Source: Lachnospiraceae bacterium
Lineage (GTDB): Bacteria; Bacillota; Clostridia; Lachnospirales; Lachnospiraceae
Assembly (NCBI GenBank): GCA_017468395.1
Contig: JAFUIR010000011.1
Coordinates: forward strand, 62,001 to 126,000
Direction: 5' to 3'
Length of the DNA stretch: 64,000 bases
Part shown: positions 15,658 to 22,757 of the stretch, piece by piece
Numbering within the stretch: the first letter of the stretch is position 1
How the letters are laid out: each line of letters begins with the position of its first letter
Notes under the pieces: generated by a model
Told to the model about the DNA's origin: nothing
Seen by the model: the letters and a program-made list of their open reading frames with translations, nothing else
Database searches by the model: none
Program-made: the position numbers and the translations under genes

Positions 15658-16609
15658 ACGAAAGAGTAGAGAGGCCTTTGCGGAGCACAGTTTTTGGCAG
15701 TCCTATTCGGATATGATGGCGGCGCTACTGCTAATCTTTATACTGATTATTGCTATCACATTGGCTATTTACAGGCAGAAAACAACGGATTTGGAAGAAA
15801 CCAGATTGGATTTGAGCGCTGCCGAGCAGCAATTAAATGCCACGATTATTGATTTGGAAAATTCCAAGATAGAATTGGAAAATTCTAAGGTTGAAATTGA
15901 AAATTCTAAAATTGAGTTGGAAAAATCCAATGCGGATTTGATGGCTTCTTTGGCGGAGTTAAAGGAACTTTATGCCCAGGCGGCATTGACGCAGGATGAA
16001 CTGAACAAGGCATATTTGGAAATTGAAAATGCGCAAAATGAACTTGCCACTACCAAGAGTGAGTTGCAGGATATTGTAGGTATCAGAACAGATATTATAG
16101 GTGCTTTACAATCGACTTTTAACAATTCCAGTATGTCGGTGGACGCCCAGACAGGTTCCATTGCTTTTTCATCAGATGTAATGTTCGCTTTTGACAGTGC
16201 GGAACTTAATACAGCCAGCAAAGCATCTTTGAAAGAAGTAATCCCTAAGTATTTGGATGTTCTTTTGCAGGATCAGTACAGAGAATATATTGCAGAAATT
16301 ATCATTGAAGGACATACAGATACCAATGGTTCTTATAAAGCGAACATGCAGTTGTCCTATGACCGTGCCAGTGCGGTGGCAAATTTCTGCTTGGACGAAA
16401 AAAATGGTCTGACCAAGTCTAAAATCGGACAGTTACAGTCTCTGCTTACGGTAAACGGCCGTTCTTACAGTGACCCGGTTTATAAAATCGGTGCCAATGG
16501 TCAGAAGACAAACCAAGTAGACATGGCGGCGTCCAGACGTGTGGAAATTAAGTTCCGTCTGAAAGAGGACGAGATGATTAAGAAAATTTCTGAGATTTTG
16601 AACCAGTAA
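15647..16609 (+). CDS. MotB/OmpA-family protein, ZorB-like
   Basis: 320 residues. A single membrane helix (22-42) begins with WQSYSDMMAALLLIF, where Asp22 corresponds to the proton-carrying Asp of MotB and ZorB. Residues 45-155 form an extracellular coiled coil containing four 7-residue repeats. Residues 170-308 form an OmpA-like peptidoglycan-binding domain: FAFDSAEL, IIEGHTDTNGSY, YDRASAVANF and ASRRVEIKF. Together with the preceding gene it should form a proton-driven motor anchored to the cell wall. Start is inside the preceding gene after GAGGAAATTGT, so the two are translationally coupled. Confidence 0.85.
   Translation: MKNRRKSREAFAEHSFWQSYSDMMAALLLIFILIIAITLAIYRQKTTDLEETRLDLSAAEQQLNATIIDLENSKIELENSKVEIENSKIELEKSNADLMASLAELKELYAQAALTQDELNKAYLEIENAQNELATTKSELQDIVGIRTDIIGALQSTFNNSSMSVDAQTGSIAFSSDVMFAFDSAELNTASKASLKEVIPKYLDVLLQDQYREYIAEIIIEGHTDTNGSYKANMQLSYDRASAVANFCLDEKNGLTKSKIGQLQSLLTVNGRSYSDPVYKIGANGQKTNQVDMAASRRVEIKFRLKEDEMIKKISEILNQ
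15857..15940 (+). repeat. 21-bp tandem repeats (4 units) in the ZorB-like gene
   Basis: Four in-frame 21-bp units encode ENSKIEL, ENSKVEI, ENSKIEL and EKSNADL (residues 71-98). The first three are nearly identical in DNA; the fourth has diverged. They extend the stalk coiled coil and could vary in number by slippage. Confidence 0.85.
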
Positions 16610-16621
16610 GGAAAACCTATC

Positions 16622-17380
16622 ATGACGGAAGAAATCAGGAAGCAAAGGGCAGCGGATTTCCGGCGTGCGAAGGAAAAAATTGTGGGCACAGAGCGGCAAC
16701 GTCAGGGAATAGGAACGTTGTCGGAAAAGACTACCCATGCTATTTTGAAAAATTATTATGCGCCGGATGAGGACATGCATGAAATTCCTATAGAAAACTA
16801 TGTGGCAGATATTTATACCGGTTCTGAAATCATAGAAATCCAGACCAGACAATTTAACCGTATGCGGGATAAGTTAACTGCTTTTTTGCCTCTTTATCCG
16901 GTGACTATAGTGCACCCGGTTCCGAGGGAGAAATGGCTCATATGGATTGACGAGGAAAGCGGCGAGTTTACCCAAAAAAGAAAATCGCCTGTCCGGGGAA
17001 GTGCATATCATGCCTTTGGAGAATTGTACAAAATAAAAATGTTTTTAAAAGACCCTAATCTTCGGATTAAGCTGGTGCTTATGGATTTGGAAGAGTACCG
17101 GCTGTTAAACGGCTGGAGCAAGGATAAGAAAAAAGGGTCTACCAGATATGACAGAGTGCCTCTGGAAATCGTAGAGGAAGTGGATATAGAATGTTTGCAG
17201 GATTATATGCAATTTATCCCCTACGAACTGGAAGAGCCCTTTACGGTAAAGGCATTTGCCAAGGCCGCTCATATCAGACCACAACTTGCGCAGGTGGTCA
17301 TCAATATCCTATTTTATGTGGAAGTTATTGAACGGGTAGGCAAAGAAGGAAATGCCTGGCTATACAGGGTGGCAGAGTGA
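16622..17380 (+). CDS. putative PD-(D/E)XK-like protein, third gene of the ZorAB-like operon
   Basis: 252 residues, no named function. The N-terminus is basic and helical (KQRAADFRRAKEKI). Residues 55-80 read PIENYVADIYTGSEIIEIQ: an Asp (63) followed by a hydrophobic strand with ExQ (Glu72, Gln74), the arrangement of a PD-(D/E)XK nuclease core, with Glu35 as a possible upstream acidic residue. Residues 205-250 look like a winged helix. It lies 12 bp after the ZorB-like gene and before the operon terminator. Similar stand-alone proteins occur widely in Clostridia, so linkage to the motor genes could be incidental. Confidence 0.6.
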   Translation: MTEEIRKQRAADFRRAKEKIVGTERQRQGIGTLSEKTTHAILKNYYAPDEDMHEIPIENYVADIYTGSEIIEIQTRQFNRMRDKLTAFLPLYPVTIVHPVPREKWLIWIDEESGEFTQKRKSPVRGSAYHAFGELYKIKMFLKDPNLRIKLVLMDLEEYRLLNGWSKDKKKGSTRYDRVPLEIVEEVDIECLQDYMQFIPYELEEPFTVKAFAKAAHIRPQLAQVVINILFYVEVIERVGKEGNAWLYRVAE

Positions 17381-17414
17381 TTTTGCAAGTTAGTATATCA
17401 GTATTGCAACTTGG

Positions 17415-17445
17415 GGAAAGTGCTATTGTGCACTTTCCTTTTTTT
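17415..17445 (+). terminator. operon terminator
   Basis: GGAAAGTGC/GCACTTTCC (17415-17423 and 17430-17438) with a 6-base loop and seven T. It closes the three-gene operon. Confidence 0.9.
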
Positions 17446-17527
17446 ACATATACTTTGGTTAAGAGAAGGGCCTCTCGGAAGTTCAAACGGCTTTGGTGCA
17501 TTCATGGCCGTAGAAAAGGAGTTTAAA

Positions 17528-17965
17528 GTGAAAATTAAAATTCAGGAGACAGCGAATCTTCAGGAAACGGAAGTAATCATTAATTGCAGACAAACAGATG
17601 AGAATATTTTGAAGATGCTGGCAATGCTTCGGGTATTGGATAAAAAGATAACCGGAATGAAAGCAGGAGAAACTTTCCTGCTGGATGCCGCAGAAATTTT
17701 GTACATTGATACGGTGGACAAAAAGACCTTTTTTTATACGGAAAAAGAGGTGTATGAGACACCGCTGAGATTGTATGAATTGGAAGAGCGGCTTCAAAGT
17801 TGCGATTTTGTGAGAACCTCCAAGGCGGGACTGGTAAATTTCAATCAAATTAAGTCCCTGCGCCCGGACATGGGCAGCCGTATGAGGCTCACCATGAACA
17901 ACGGAGAAACCATTATTGTGTCCAGACAGTATGTGCCGGATATTAAAAGAAAACTTGGAATTTGA
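17528..17965 (+). CDS. LytTR DNA-binding regulator (paired with DUF3021)
   Basis: 145 residues without a receiver domain. The C-terminal half is a LytTR domain: FLLDAAEILYIDTVDKKTFF, YELEERLQSCDFVRTSKAGL, then VNFNQIKSLRPDMGSRMRL and IIVSRQYVPDIKRKLGI. The N-terminal 45 residues (helical, ILKMLAML) are shared with other stand-alone LytTR proteins. I chose GTG at 17528, which has AAGGAG five bases upstream; longer in-frame versions would run through the preceding terminator. A DUF3021 membrane protein follows after 24 bp, a recurrent pair in Clostridia where the membrane protein probably controls the regulator. Confidence 0.88.
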   Translation: MKIKIQETANLQETEVIINCRQTDENILKMLAMLRVLDKKITGMKAGETFLLDAAEILYIDTVDKKTFFYTEKEVYETPLRLYELEERLQSCDFVRTSKAGLVNFNQIKSLRPDMGSRMRLTMNNGETIIVSRQYVPDIKRKLGI

Positions 17966-17989
17966 TGGTAGTCAGGAAAGGAAATAGAT

Positions 17990-18442
17990 ATGAAAAAATT
18001 TTTGAATATTGTTATGCAGATAAAAACAAATTTATCATTGTCTTTTACGGCAATGATGTGCTGTGTTGTGGTGGTAGCCTTTTTTATGGGTTTGGAAACG
18101 CTTAATGTAAATTATATTTTGTCCGTATTTTTGATATCGGCGGTGTCAAGTATTTGTCAGGTGATTGCCTTTTCAGACCTTTTATTTAAGAAAATGTCTT
18201 ATATGTTGCGTATAGGTATATTTGCAGTACCTTTCTATTTGATATTGTCCTTTGTTGCCATACAGTTTCAGTGGTTTCCGGCAGAAAGCATTGGCGCATG
18301 GGTGACTTTTAGTGTTATCTTTTTGATTATTTTGGTGGTAATCACAGCGGGATTTGAGATTTATTATCGGGTGAACGGTCAGCGTTATGATGGTCTTTTG
18401 GGTGAATATCATAGGAAAAGACAAAAAGAAACCCAAGAATGA
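17990..18442 (+). CDS. DUF3021 membrane protein
   Basis: 150 residues with four membrane helices (about 18-36, 42-62, 74-92 and 103-124) and a basic C-terminal tail. This matches DUF3021 proteins, which nearly always lie next to a stand-alone LytTR regulator. They are thought to sense a membrane signal and restrain the regulator, but no ligand is known. RBS AGGAAAGG precedes the ATG. The gene ends 26 bp from the convergent radical SAM gene. Confidence 0.85.
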   Translation: MKKFLNIVMQIKTNLSLSFTAMMCCVVVVAFFMGLETLNVNYILSVFLISAVSSICQVIAFSDLLFKKMSYMLRIGIFAVPFYLILSFVAIQFQWFPAESIGAWVTFSVIFLIILVVITAGFEIYYRVNGQRYDGLLGEYHRKRQKETQE

Positions 18443-18468
18443 TTTTGAGCCCCCTAAAAAGGTGGGTC

Positions 18469-19101
18469 TTATGTCTCAGGTTTCTTTCGAATCACATAGG
18501 AGAACACATCGAAATTGGTGAACCCCATTTCCCTTAGTATATTGCAGCTGTTATCCAGATCCTCCCGTTTATTAAAGCGGGGAATCAAAGGTACGCGTAC
18601 CAGAACCCTTTGAGAGTCTATATGCTCTCTTAGGGTTTTTAGATTCTGCATTACCCGAAAATTGCTGTTTCCGGTATAAGATTCATAGGTGCCGGGGTTC
18701 ATGTCTTTGATGTCTACAATATATTCGTCCACCACATCAACCACTTTTTGTAGGTTTTCCGGTGGAACATTCAGAGAGGTTTCCACGGTGATCTGCCACT
18801 GCGGAGGGCAAATGCTACGAAATTCCCGGATGAAATCGCTGTGAAGCAATGACTCGCCTCCCCCAAAGACAATGCCTCCACCGGTGGCAAGAAAATAAAG
18901 ATGGTCTATTTTCACTTTGTCTAAAAGTTCTTCGGGGGTGACATTTTGGTATTTTGTGCCCGGTGCCCAGGCGTGGGGGTTTAGGCAGTATTTACACTTT
19001 AAGGGACATCCGTAAGCCCCCACCAAGGTGGTAACGCCTTTACCGTCGATACCGAGGCGGTGTCTGTGGATGGAGATGAGGGGCAGGCATACGTTACTCA
19101 T
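18469..19101 (-). CDS. minimal radical SAM enzyme (PflA-like activase family)
   Basis: 210 residues. The radical SAM motif GCPLKCKYC (C32, C36, C39; CxxxCxxC) follows IDGKGVTTLVGAYG, the PflA-style opening. FGGGESLL is the SAM-binding GGE block, and DEYIVDIKDMNPGTYESYTG resembles the activase core. There are no extra cysteines for auxiliary clusters. It should generate a 5'-deoxyadenosyl radical in the cytoplasm. I chose ATG 19101 because it overlaps the upstream gene's stop (AATGAGTAA), indicating translational coupling. The target is unknown; no pyruvate formate-lyase-like gene is nearby. Confidence 0.85.
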   Translation of the reverse strand: MSNVCLPLISIHRHRLGIDGKGVTTLVGAYGCPLKCKYCLNPHAWAPGTKYQNVTPEELLDKVKIDHLYFLATGGGIVFGGGESLLHSDFIREFRSICPPQWQITVETSLNVPPENLQKVVDVVDEYIVDIKDMNPGTYESYTGNSNFRVMQNLKTLREHIDSQRVLVRVPLIPRFNKREDLDNSCNILREMGFTNFDVFSYVIRKKPET

Positions 19102-19627
19102 TTGGTGTACCCTCTGTAGGTTCCTCCCAAGGAGCGGGACTAATGTCTCCGGCGATTTCCCATTCCGTTTCGGGTGCAGTGGTTTCCGGAGCAACAATTT
19201 CGCCTACCATTTCTATGTCTCCGGATATTTCGGTGGCATTTTCGATTTCGCAGCTATCTTTGGTTGCCAAAGGTTCGTCAGGATTGGGGAGTGCAACATC
19301 GCCGTCCAATTCATAGGTGTCCGGGTCGGCCATCATTCCTGCCACTTCTTCCTGTCCAAATGGATTTTTCAGAATGTCCGATGTATCGCAGGCTGTCATT
19401 GTTGCGCATACTCCTACGGACAGACCAACCACAGCCACGGCTTTTCCAAGGTTCTGCCGAATGACCAGTTCTCTCTCCAAATAGCGCAGTTCCGATTCGC
19501 ATTTGGGACAGGTTCCGAGACAATCTCCCTGATGTTTACATTCAGACACCACAAATTCTATATCATTCGCTTCCGCAATTTGTCTTCTGATTTCTTTCAA
19601 AGCCTTACATTTCTCTTTACCCTTCAT
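19094..19627 (-). CDS. Cys-motif membrane protein coupled to radical SAM enzyme
   Basis: 177 residues, not recognised as a named family. The N-terminus is helical and charged, then cysteines occur at 30, 36, 40 and 43 (SECKHQGDCLGTCPKC), a pattern able to bind a metal or iron-sulfur cluster. Residues 62-78 form a membrane helix ending in MTAC, and residues 81-177 are acidic and Pro/Thr/Glu-rich. The protein therefore has a cytoplasmic metal site and a disordered outer tail. Its last codons overlap the radical SAM start. It could be the enzyme's substrate, partner or membrane anchor. Confidence 0.65.
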   Translation of the reverse strand: MKGKEKCKALKEIRRQIAEANDIEFVVSECKHQGDCLGTCPKCESELRYLERELVIRQNLGKAVAVVGLSVGVCATMTACDTSDILKNPFGQEEVAGMMADPDTYELDGDVALPNPDEPLATKDSCEIENATEISGDIEMVGEIVAPETTAPETEWEIAGDISPAPWEEPTEGTPNE

Positions 19628-19837
19628 AACGCTACCCCCTGTTTTTATATATAAAAGATACGATTCTTTATGGGGAAATTATGGAAACAATTGGATAAAC
19701 GTTAAACCGTTTGTTGCAAAACAGAAAATAATGTGCTATGGATGTTTTGAACGTATATATGAATATGCGATATATCACGCAAAGCGAAAAATATTTCAAA
19801 GAGCAAAAAGAATATCTGCAAATAATTGGTTAAAATG
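19628..19837. other. gap between divergent genes with a possible 24-codon ORF
   Basis: AT-rich intergenic DNA. A 24-codon ORF, MNMRYITQSEKYFKEQKEYL and four more residues (19759-19833), ends just before a terminator-like hairpin but has no ribosome binding site. It may be a small RNA or chance. Nothing else is recognised. Confidence 0.3.
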
Positions 19838-19838
19838 A

Positions 19839-19886
19839 AAAATTGAGGGACTGGGAGAAATCCAGTCCTTTTTAATCCTCAATTTT
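19839..19886. terminator. nested hairpin, likely terminator
   Basis: An inner stem GGACTGG/CCAGTCC (19848-19854 and 19862-19868) followed by TTTTT lies within an outer AAAATTGA/TCAATTTT pairing (19839-19846 and 19879-19886). No recognised gene ends here, so it may terminate a small unannotated transcript. Confidence 0.6.
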
Positions 19887-19929
19887 TAACCACTTACCCC
19901 CCATTTTGTTACCACATACGGAAAATCTA

Positions 19930-19957
19930 TATACAAAAAAATGTTTTTTGCTATAAT
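19930..19957 (+). promoter_or_regulatory. promoter of LytTR/LiaF-like operon
   Basis: TATACA (19930-19935), 16-bp spacer, extended -10 TGCTATAAT (TATAAT at 19952-19957), 55 bp before the LytTR start. Confidence 0.6.
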
Positions 19958-20012
19958 AAACCCATAAACAGCAGTTGTTTAAATATGTAACTACTAACAG
20001 ATGGTGAAAGAG

Positions 20013-20471
20013 ATGAAGGTTAGAATCGAAGTCGATGAAAACTTCATAGAGGAAGAGGTAGTTATCCGGTGCAGTGCCCTAAATGCACAAATTCAGGCCA
20101 TTCAAAAGGCAGTGACCGAAATTACCTCCGGCAGTCAGCAATTGGTTTTCTACAAAGGAGAAACGGAGTATTATCTACCCTTAGAGGAAGTTTTGTTTTT
20201 TGAGACGGATGGGGGAGGAATCAATGCTCACACGGCAACCGATGTATACCAGACGAAATACAAATTGTATGAGTTGGAGGAACTATTACCGGGATACTTT
20301 ATGAGGATTTCCAAATCAGGAATTTTGAACATACGGAAAATTTTTTCCATGACAAAAAGTATTTCCACTTGTGTGGTGGAATTCCAAAACACACATAAAC
20401 AAGTTTTTGTATCGAGATATTATTACAAACCTTTAAAAGAAAAAATGGATGAAAAGAGGATGAGCAGATGA
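20013..20471 (+). CDS. LytTR DNA-binding regulator (paired with LiaF-like protein)
   Basis: 152 residues, a second stand-alone LytTR protein. The N-terminal region VRIEVDENFIEEEVVIRCSA parallels the one at 17528. The LytTR domain spans about 50-150: YYLPLEEVLFFETDGGGINA, YELEELLPGYFMRISKSGIL, NIRKIFSM and VFVSRYYYKPLKEKM. Start at 20013 is preferred because GGTGA lies five bases upstream; ATG 20001 has no RBS. The stop overlaps the next start by 4 bp, so the two proteins are made together. Confidence 0.87.
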   Translation: MKVRIEVDENFIEEEVVIRCSALNAQIQAIQKAVTEITSGSQQLVFYKGETEYYLPLEEVLFFETDGGGINAHTATDVYQTKYKLYELEELLPGYFMRISKSGILNIRKIFSMTKSISTCVVEFQNTHKQVFVSRYYYKPLKEKMDEKRMSR

Positions 20472-21217
20472 GAACAAAGAAAAAAATTTTTTGGGGAATT
20501 ATACTTGTATTGGCAGCGGTGTTCCTTTTGGTGTCACAAATGGGGTTGATTCCGGAACTTAACATTGGTTTTTGGACCATTGTCTGGACCATTGTTTCCG
20601 CAGCAATTTTAATTAATGGTATTGCAAAGTTTCAGTTTTCGGGAATCTTTTTTGGATTAGCATTTTTAGGCATTATTTATGATGAGCCTTTAGGAATCAG
20701 TGCTATTACACCTTGGCCTATTTTGGGCGCTGCATTGCTTTTGTCTATTGGTTGCAATATGCTTTTTCCAAAAAGAAAGCATAAAAAAATTGTCAATGTG
20801 ACCTGCAGCGACCATTGGGGCAATGAAATAGAAGTGGACAGGGAAAAGGGCGAAGATAGAGAGGAACATTTTGAAGGTGCAGACGGAGAATATCTGGAGT
20901 TTAAGCAGGTGTTTAAATCTGGCACAAAATATGTAACTTCTGCAAATTTGAAGAGTATTGAGATAGAATGTGTTTTCAGCAATATGGAAATTTATCTGGA
21001 TAATGCCACATTGGCAGGCGGTGTTGCCACTTTATCCGTAGAAAGCGTATTTTCCCATATGAACATTTATGTGCCCAGAAGTTGGATTGTTGAGGAAAAC
21101 AGTGAGAATGTGTTTGCTTCTGTAAATGTCAAAGGAAAACCTTCGCCGGATGGATGCAATAAATTGTATCTGAAGGGTGAGAATGTATTTGGCGGAGTTG
21201 ATGTTATTTACATTTAA
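20468..21217 (+). CDS. LiaF-like membrane protein
   Basis: 249 residues. Four N-terminal hydrophobic helices (about 7-25, 33-50, 54-68, 78-95) resemble the LiaF transmembrane (DUF5668-like) region. The cytoplasmic C-terminal part (150-249) shows the repeated beta pattern IECVFSNMEIYLDNA, VESVFSHMNIYVPRSW and GENVFGGVDVIYI of LiaF/DUF2154 toast-rack-like domains. LiaF represses the LiaRS envelope-stress system; here the partner appears to be the overlapping LytTR regulator. The pair probably reports on membrane stress. Confidence 0.82.
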   Translation: MRTKKKIFWGIILVLAAVFLLVSQMGLIPELNIGFWTIVWTIVSAAILINGIAKFQFSGIFFGLAFLGIIYDEPLGISAITPWPILGAALLLSIGCNMLFPKRKHKKIVNVTCSDHWGNEIEVDREKGEDREEHFEGADGEYLEFKQVFKSGTKYVTSANLKSIEIECVFSNMEIYLDNATLAGGVATLSVESVFSHMNIYVPRSWIVEENSENVFASVNVKGKPSPDGCNKLYLKGENVFGGVDVIYI

Positions 21218-21235
21218 AGAAATAAATTAAAACAA

Positions 21236-21264
21236 TTGCAAATGTTGTAAGTCTGTGCTAAACT
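21236..21264 (+). promoter_or_regulatory. promoter of riboswitch transcript
   Basis: TTGCAA (21236-21241), 17-bp spacer, TAAACT (21259-21264) with an extended TGC before it. Confidence 0.6.
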
Positions 21265-21296
21265 GTCACGGTAATAAATGTGAATATCGCGATGAT

Positions 21297-21510
21297 AGGT
21301 GTCTGACGGGGCAGGAAATCCAAACCGGTGTAAACGCAAAATGTGTGCCCGGCAAGGTGGAAAGTTCAGGGTCAGGTGAAAAGGGAAGCAGGTGAGAGGC
21401 CTGCACGATCTCGTCGCTGTAAGTAGGGAATGTTTCTTCAAAAGTGTCACTGAAAGAAATTTTGGGAAGGCCGAAGGAGCGTGATGATCTACAAGTCAGA
21501 AGACCTGCCT
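21297..21510 (+). promoter_or_regulatory. cobalamin (AdoCbl-class) riboswitch
   Basis: The conserved cobalamin aptamer blocks occur in order: AGGTGTC at the 5' end, GTGAAAAGGGAAGCAGGTGA, the GCACGATCTCGTCGCTGTAA segment, a CACTG block, GGGAAGG, TGATGA and the closing AGTCAGAAGACCTGCC (B12 box region). Binding of cobalamin should reduce expression of the downstream B12-uptake genes through the terminator at 21611. The intergenic span 21218-21701 is otherwise occupied by its expression platform, including a perfect ATAAAGCA/TGCTTTAT hairpin at 21570-21588 that could be an antiterminator element. Confidence 0.93.
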
Positions 21511-21610
21511 ATTATTCGGTACTAAAGTGACCACGAGGAATTGGTTAGGTACAGATTGATGGCAGACTTATAAAGCAGTGTGCTTTATGGTGTTATGCAA
21601 AAGAATCTCC

Positions 21611-21642
21611 ATGCCCCGTGTGTAATTGCACGGGGCATTTTT
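21611..21642 (+). terminator. riboswitch-controlled terminator
   Basis: ATGCCCCGTG/CACGGGGCAT (21611-21620 and 21629-21638) with an 8-base loop and TTTTT. It lies between the aptamer and the DUF4430 gene. Confidence 0.88.
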
Positions 21643-21701
21643 AGTGTGTCTGATATTCACGAAACTTTAAGCCTAAACGGCAGACACAAGGAGGAAAAAA
21701 C

Positions 21702-22121
21702 ATGGAAACAAAGAAAACAAGTAACAAGAAGGTCGTCCTCGGTCTTATTGCACTGGTGGCAGTGATTGCAGTGCTGGGTATCGCTTATGCGGTATTCGGA
21801 CCTAAGACTACAGAGGGCGCAAAGGCAATCACTATCGAAGTTATCGATAATGAGCAGAAGAGTGAAGTCTATGAACTGAACACTGATGCAGAGTATCTTC
21901 GTCAGGCATTGGAAGAGGCAAAGGCAGTAGGTCTTACTGTTACAGGTACAGAGAGCGAGTACGGTCTGACGATTATAACGGTAAACGGTGTGACAGCGGA
22001 TTTCAATGTAGACAGCGCTTACTGGTCCATTACGGTAAATGGCGAATATGGTATGCTTGGTGCTGACAGCCAGCCGGTAACAGATGGTGATGAATTCCAG
22101 TTGGTATACACTGTTTATTAA
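21702..22121 (+). CDS. membrane-anchored DUF4430 (transcobalamin-like) protein
   Basis: 139 residues. A signal anchor or signal peptide (residues 10-32) is followed by an extracellular DUF4430 domain, related to the C-terminal domain of transcobalamin/intrinsic factor: IEVIDNEQKSEVYELNTDAE, YLRQALEEA, YGLTIITVNGVTADF, then YWSITVNGEYGMLGAD and DGDEFQLVYTVY. Such proteins are thought to capture cobalamin at the cell surface. RBS AAGGAGG. Regulation by the upstream B12 riboswitch and overlap with the ECF S component support a role in B12 uptake. Confidence 0.87.
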   Translation: METKKTSNKKVVLGLIALVAVIAVLGIAYAVFGPKTTEGAKAITIEVIDNEQKSEVYELNTDAEYLRQALEEAKAVGLTVTGTESEYGLTIITVNGVTADFNVDSAYWSITVNGEYGMLGADSQPVTDGDEFQLVYTVY

Positions 22122-22675
22122 TGGATACAGGTTTAAAGATGAAAAAGAGGCAATTTTTCGCAGGTTGGGAAGTTACCCCGAAGGACATTGCACTGATAGG
22201 CATGATGATTGCGGTAATTGAAGTCTGCAAACGGGCATTGGATTTTTTGCCGAATGTGGAACTTGTAACCTTTTGGGTTATTATGTTTACCCTTTTTCTT
22301 GGGAAAAAAGCAGTTTATGGAGTAATCGGTTTTGTTCTCATAGAGGGGCTGGTGTTTGGGTTCCATGTCTGGTGGATTATGTACCTTTACATATGGCCGG
22401 CGTTGGTGGTTATTACCCTTATATTCCGTAAAAATGAATCTGCCCTGTTTTGGGCAATTATTTCCGGTCTCTTTGGCTTCCTTTTTGGGGCAGCCGGTTC
22501 CATACCATACATATTCATTGGCACTATGGATGGAGGATTAGGAAATGGATTTTATACGGCTTTTTCCTGGTGGATTACAGGAATTCCTTGGGATTTTATA
22601 CACGGCATAGCCAATTTTGTTATTATGCTGGTGCTTTACATGCCCATCAGAAAAGTAATGAAAATGATGCAATAA
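22121..22675 (+). CDS. ECF transporter S component, predicted cobalamin-specific (CbrT/CblT-like)
   Basis: 184 residues with about six membrane helices (25-45, 52-70, 72-92, 97-115, 120-145 and 155-175). The sequence fits the S-component (substrate-binding) family; specificity is inferred from the riboswitch and the DUF4430 partner. The start at 22121 overlaps the previous stop as TAATG, a coupled arrangement; an alternative is Met at 22139. No ECF ATPase or T component lies in this window, so it must share a general EcfAA'T module encoded elsewhere (group II ECF). Confidence 0.83.
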   Translation: MDTGLKMKKRQFFAGWEVTPKDIALIGMMIAVIEVCKRALDFLPNVELVTFWVIMFTLFLGKKAVYGVIGFVLIEGLVFGFHVWWIMYLYIWPALVVITLIFRKNESALFWAIISGLFGFLFGAAGSIPYIFIGTMDGGLGNGFYTAFSWWITGIPWDFIHGIANFVIMLVLYMPIRKVMKMMQ

Positions 22676-22676
22676 T

Positions 22677-22739
22677 AAAAAGACTGTTGCAAGCGGAACC
22701 GGCCTCAAAGAGGATTTCGTTTGTAACAGTCTTTTGTTT
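22677..22739. terminator. bidirectional terminator
   Basis: A long stem joins AAAAAGACTGTTGCAAGCG (22677-22695) and the complementary 22717-22735 segment, with a short inner hairpin. A- and T-runs on both sides serve the convergent ECF and histidine kinase genes. Confidence 0.85.
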
Positions 22740-22757
22740 TAGTTGTCAGGGGGCGTC

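Noticed and set aside
15857-15940. CRISPR-like array
   Set aside because: The repeats are contiguous, in frame and encode heptads of a coiled coil; no spacers.
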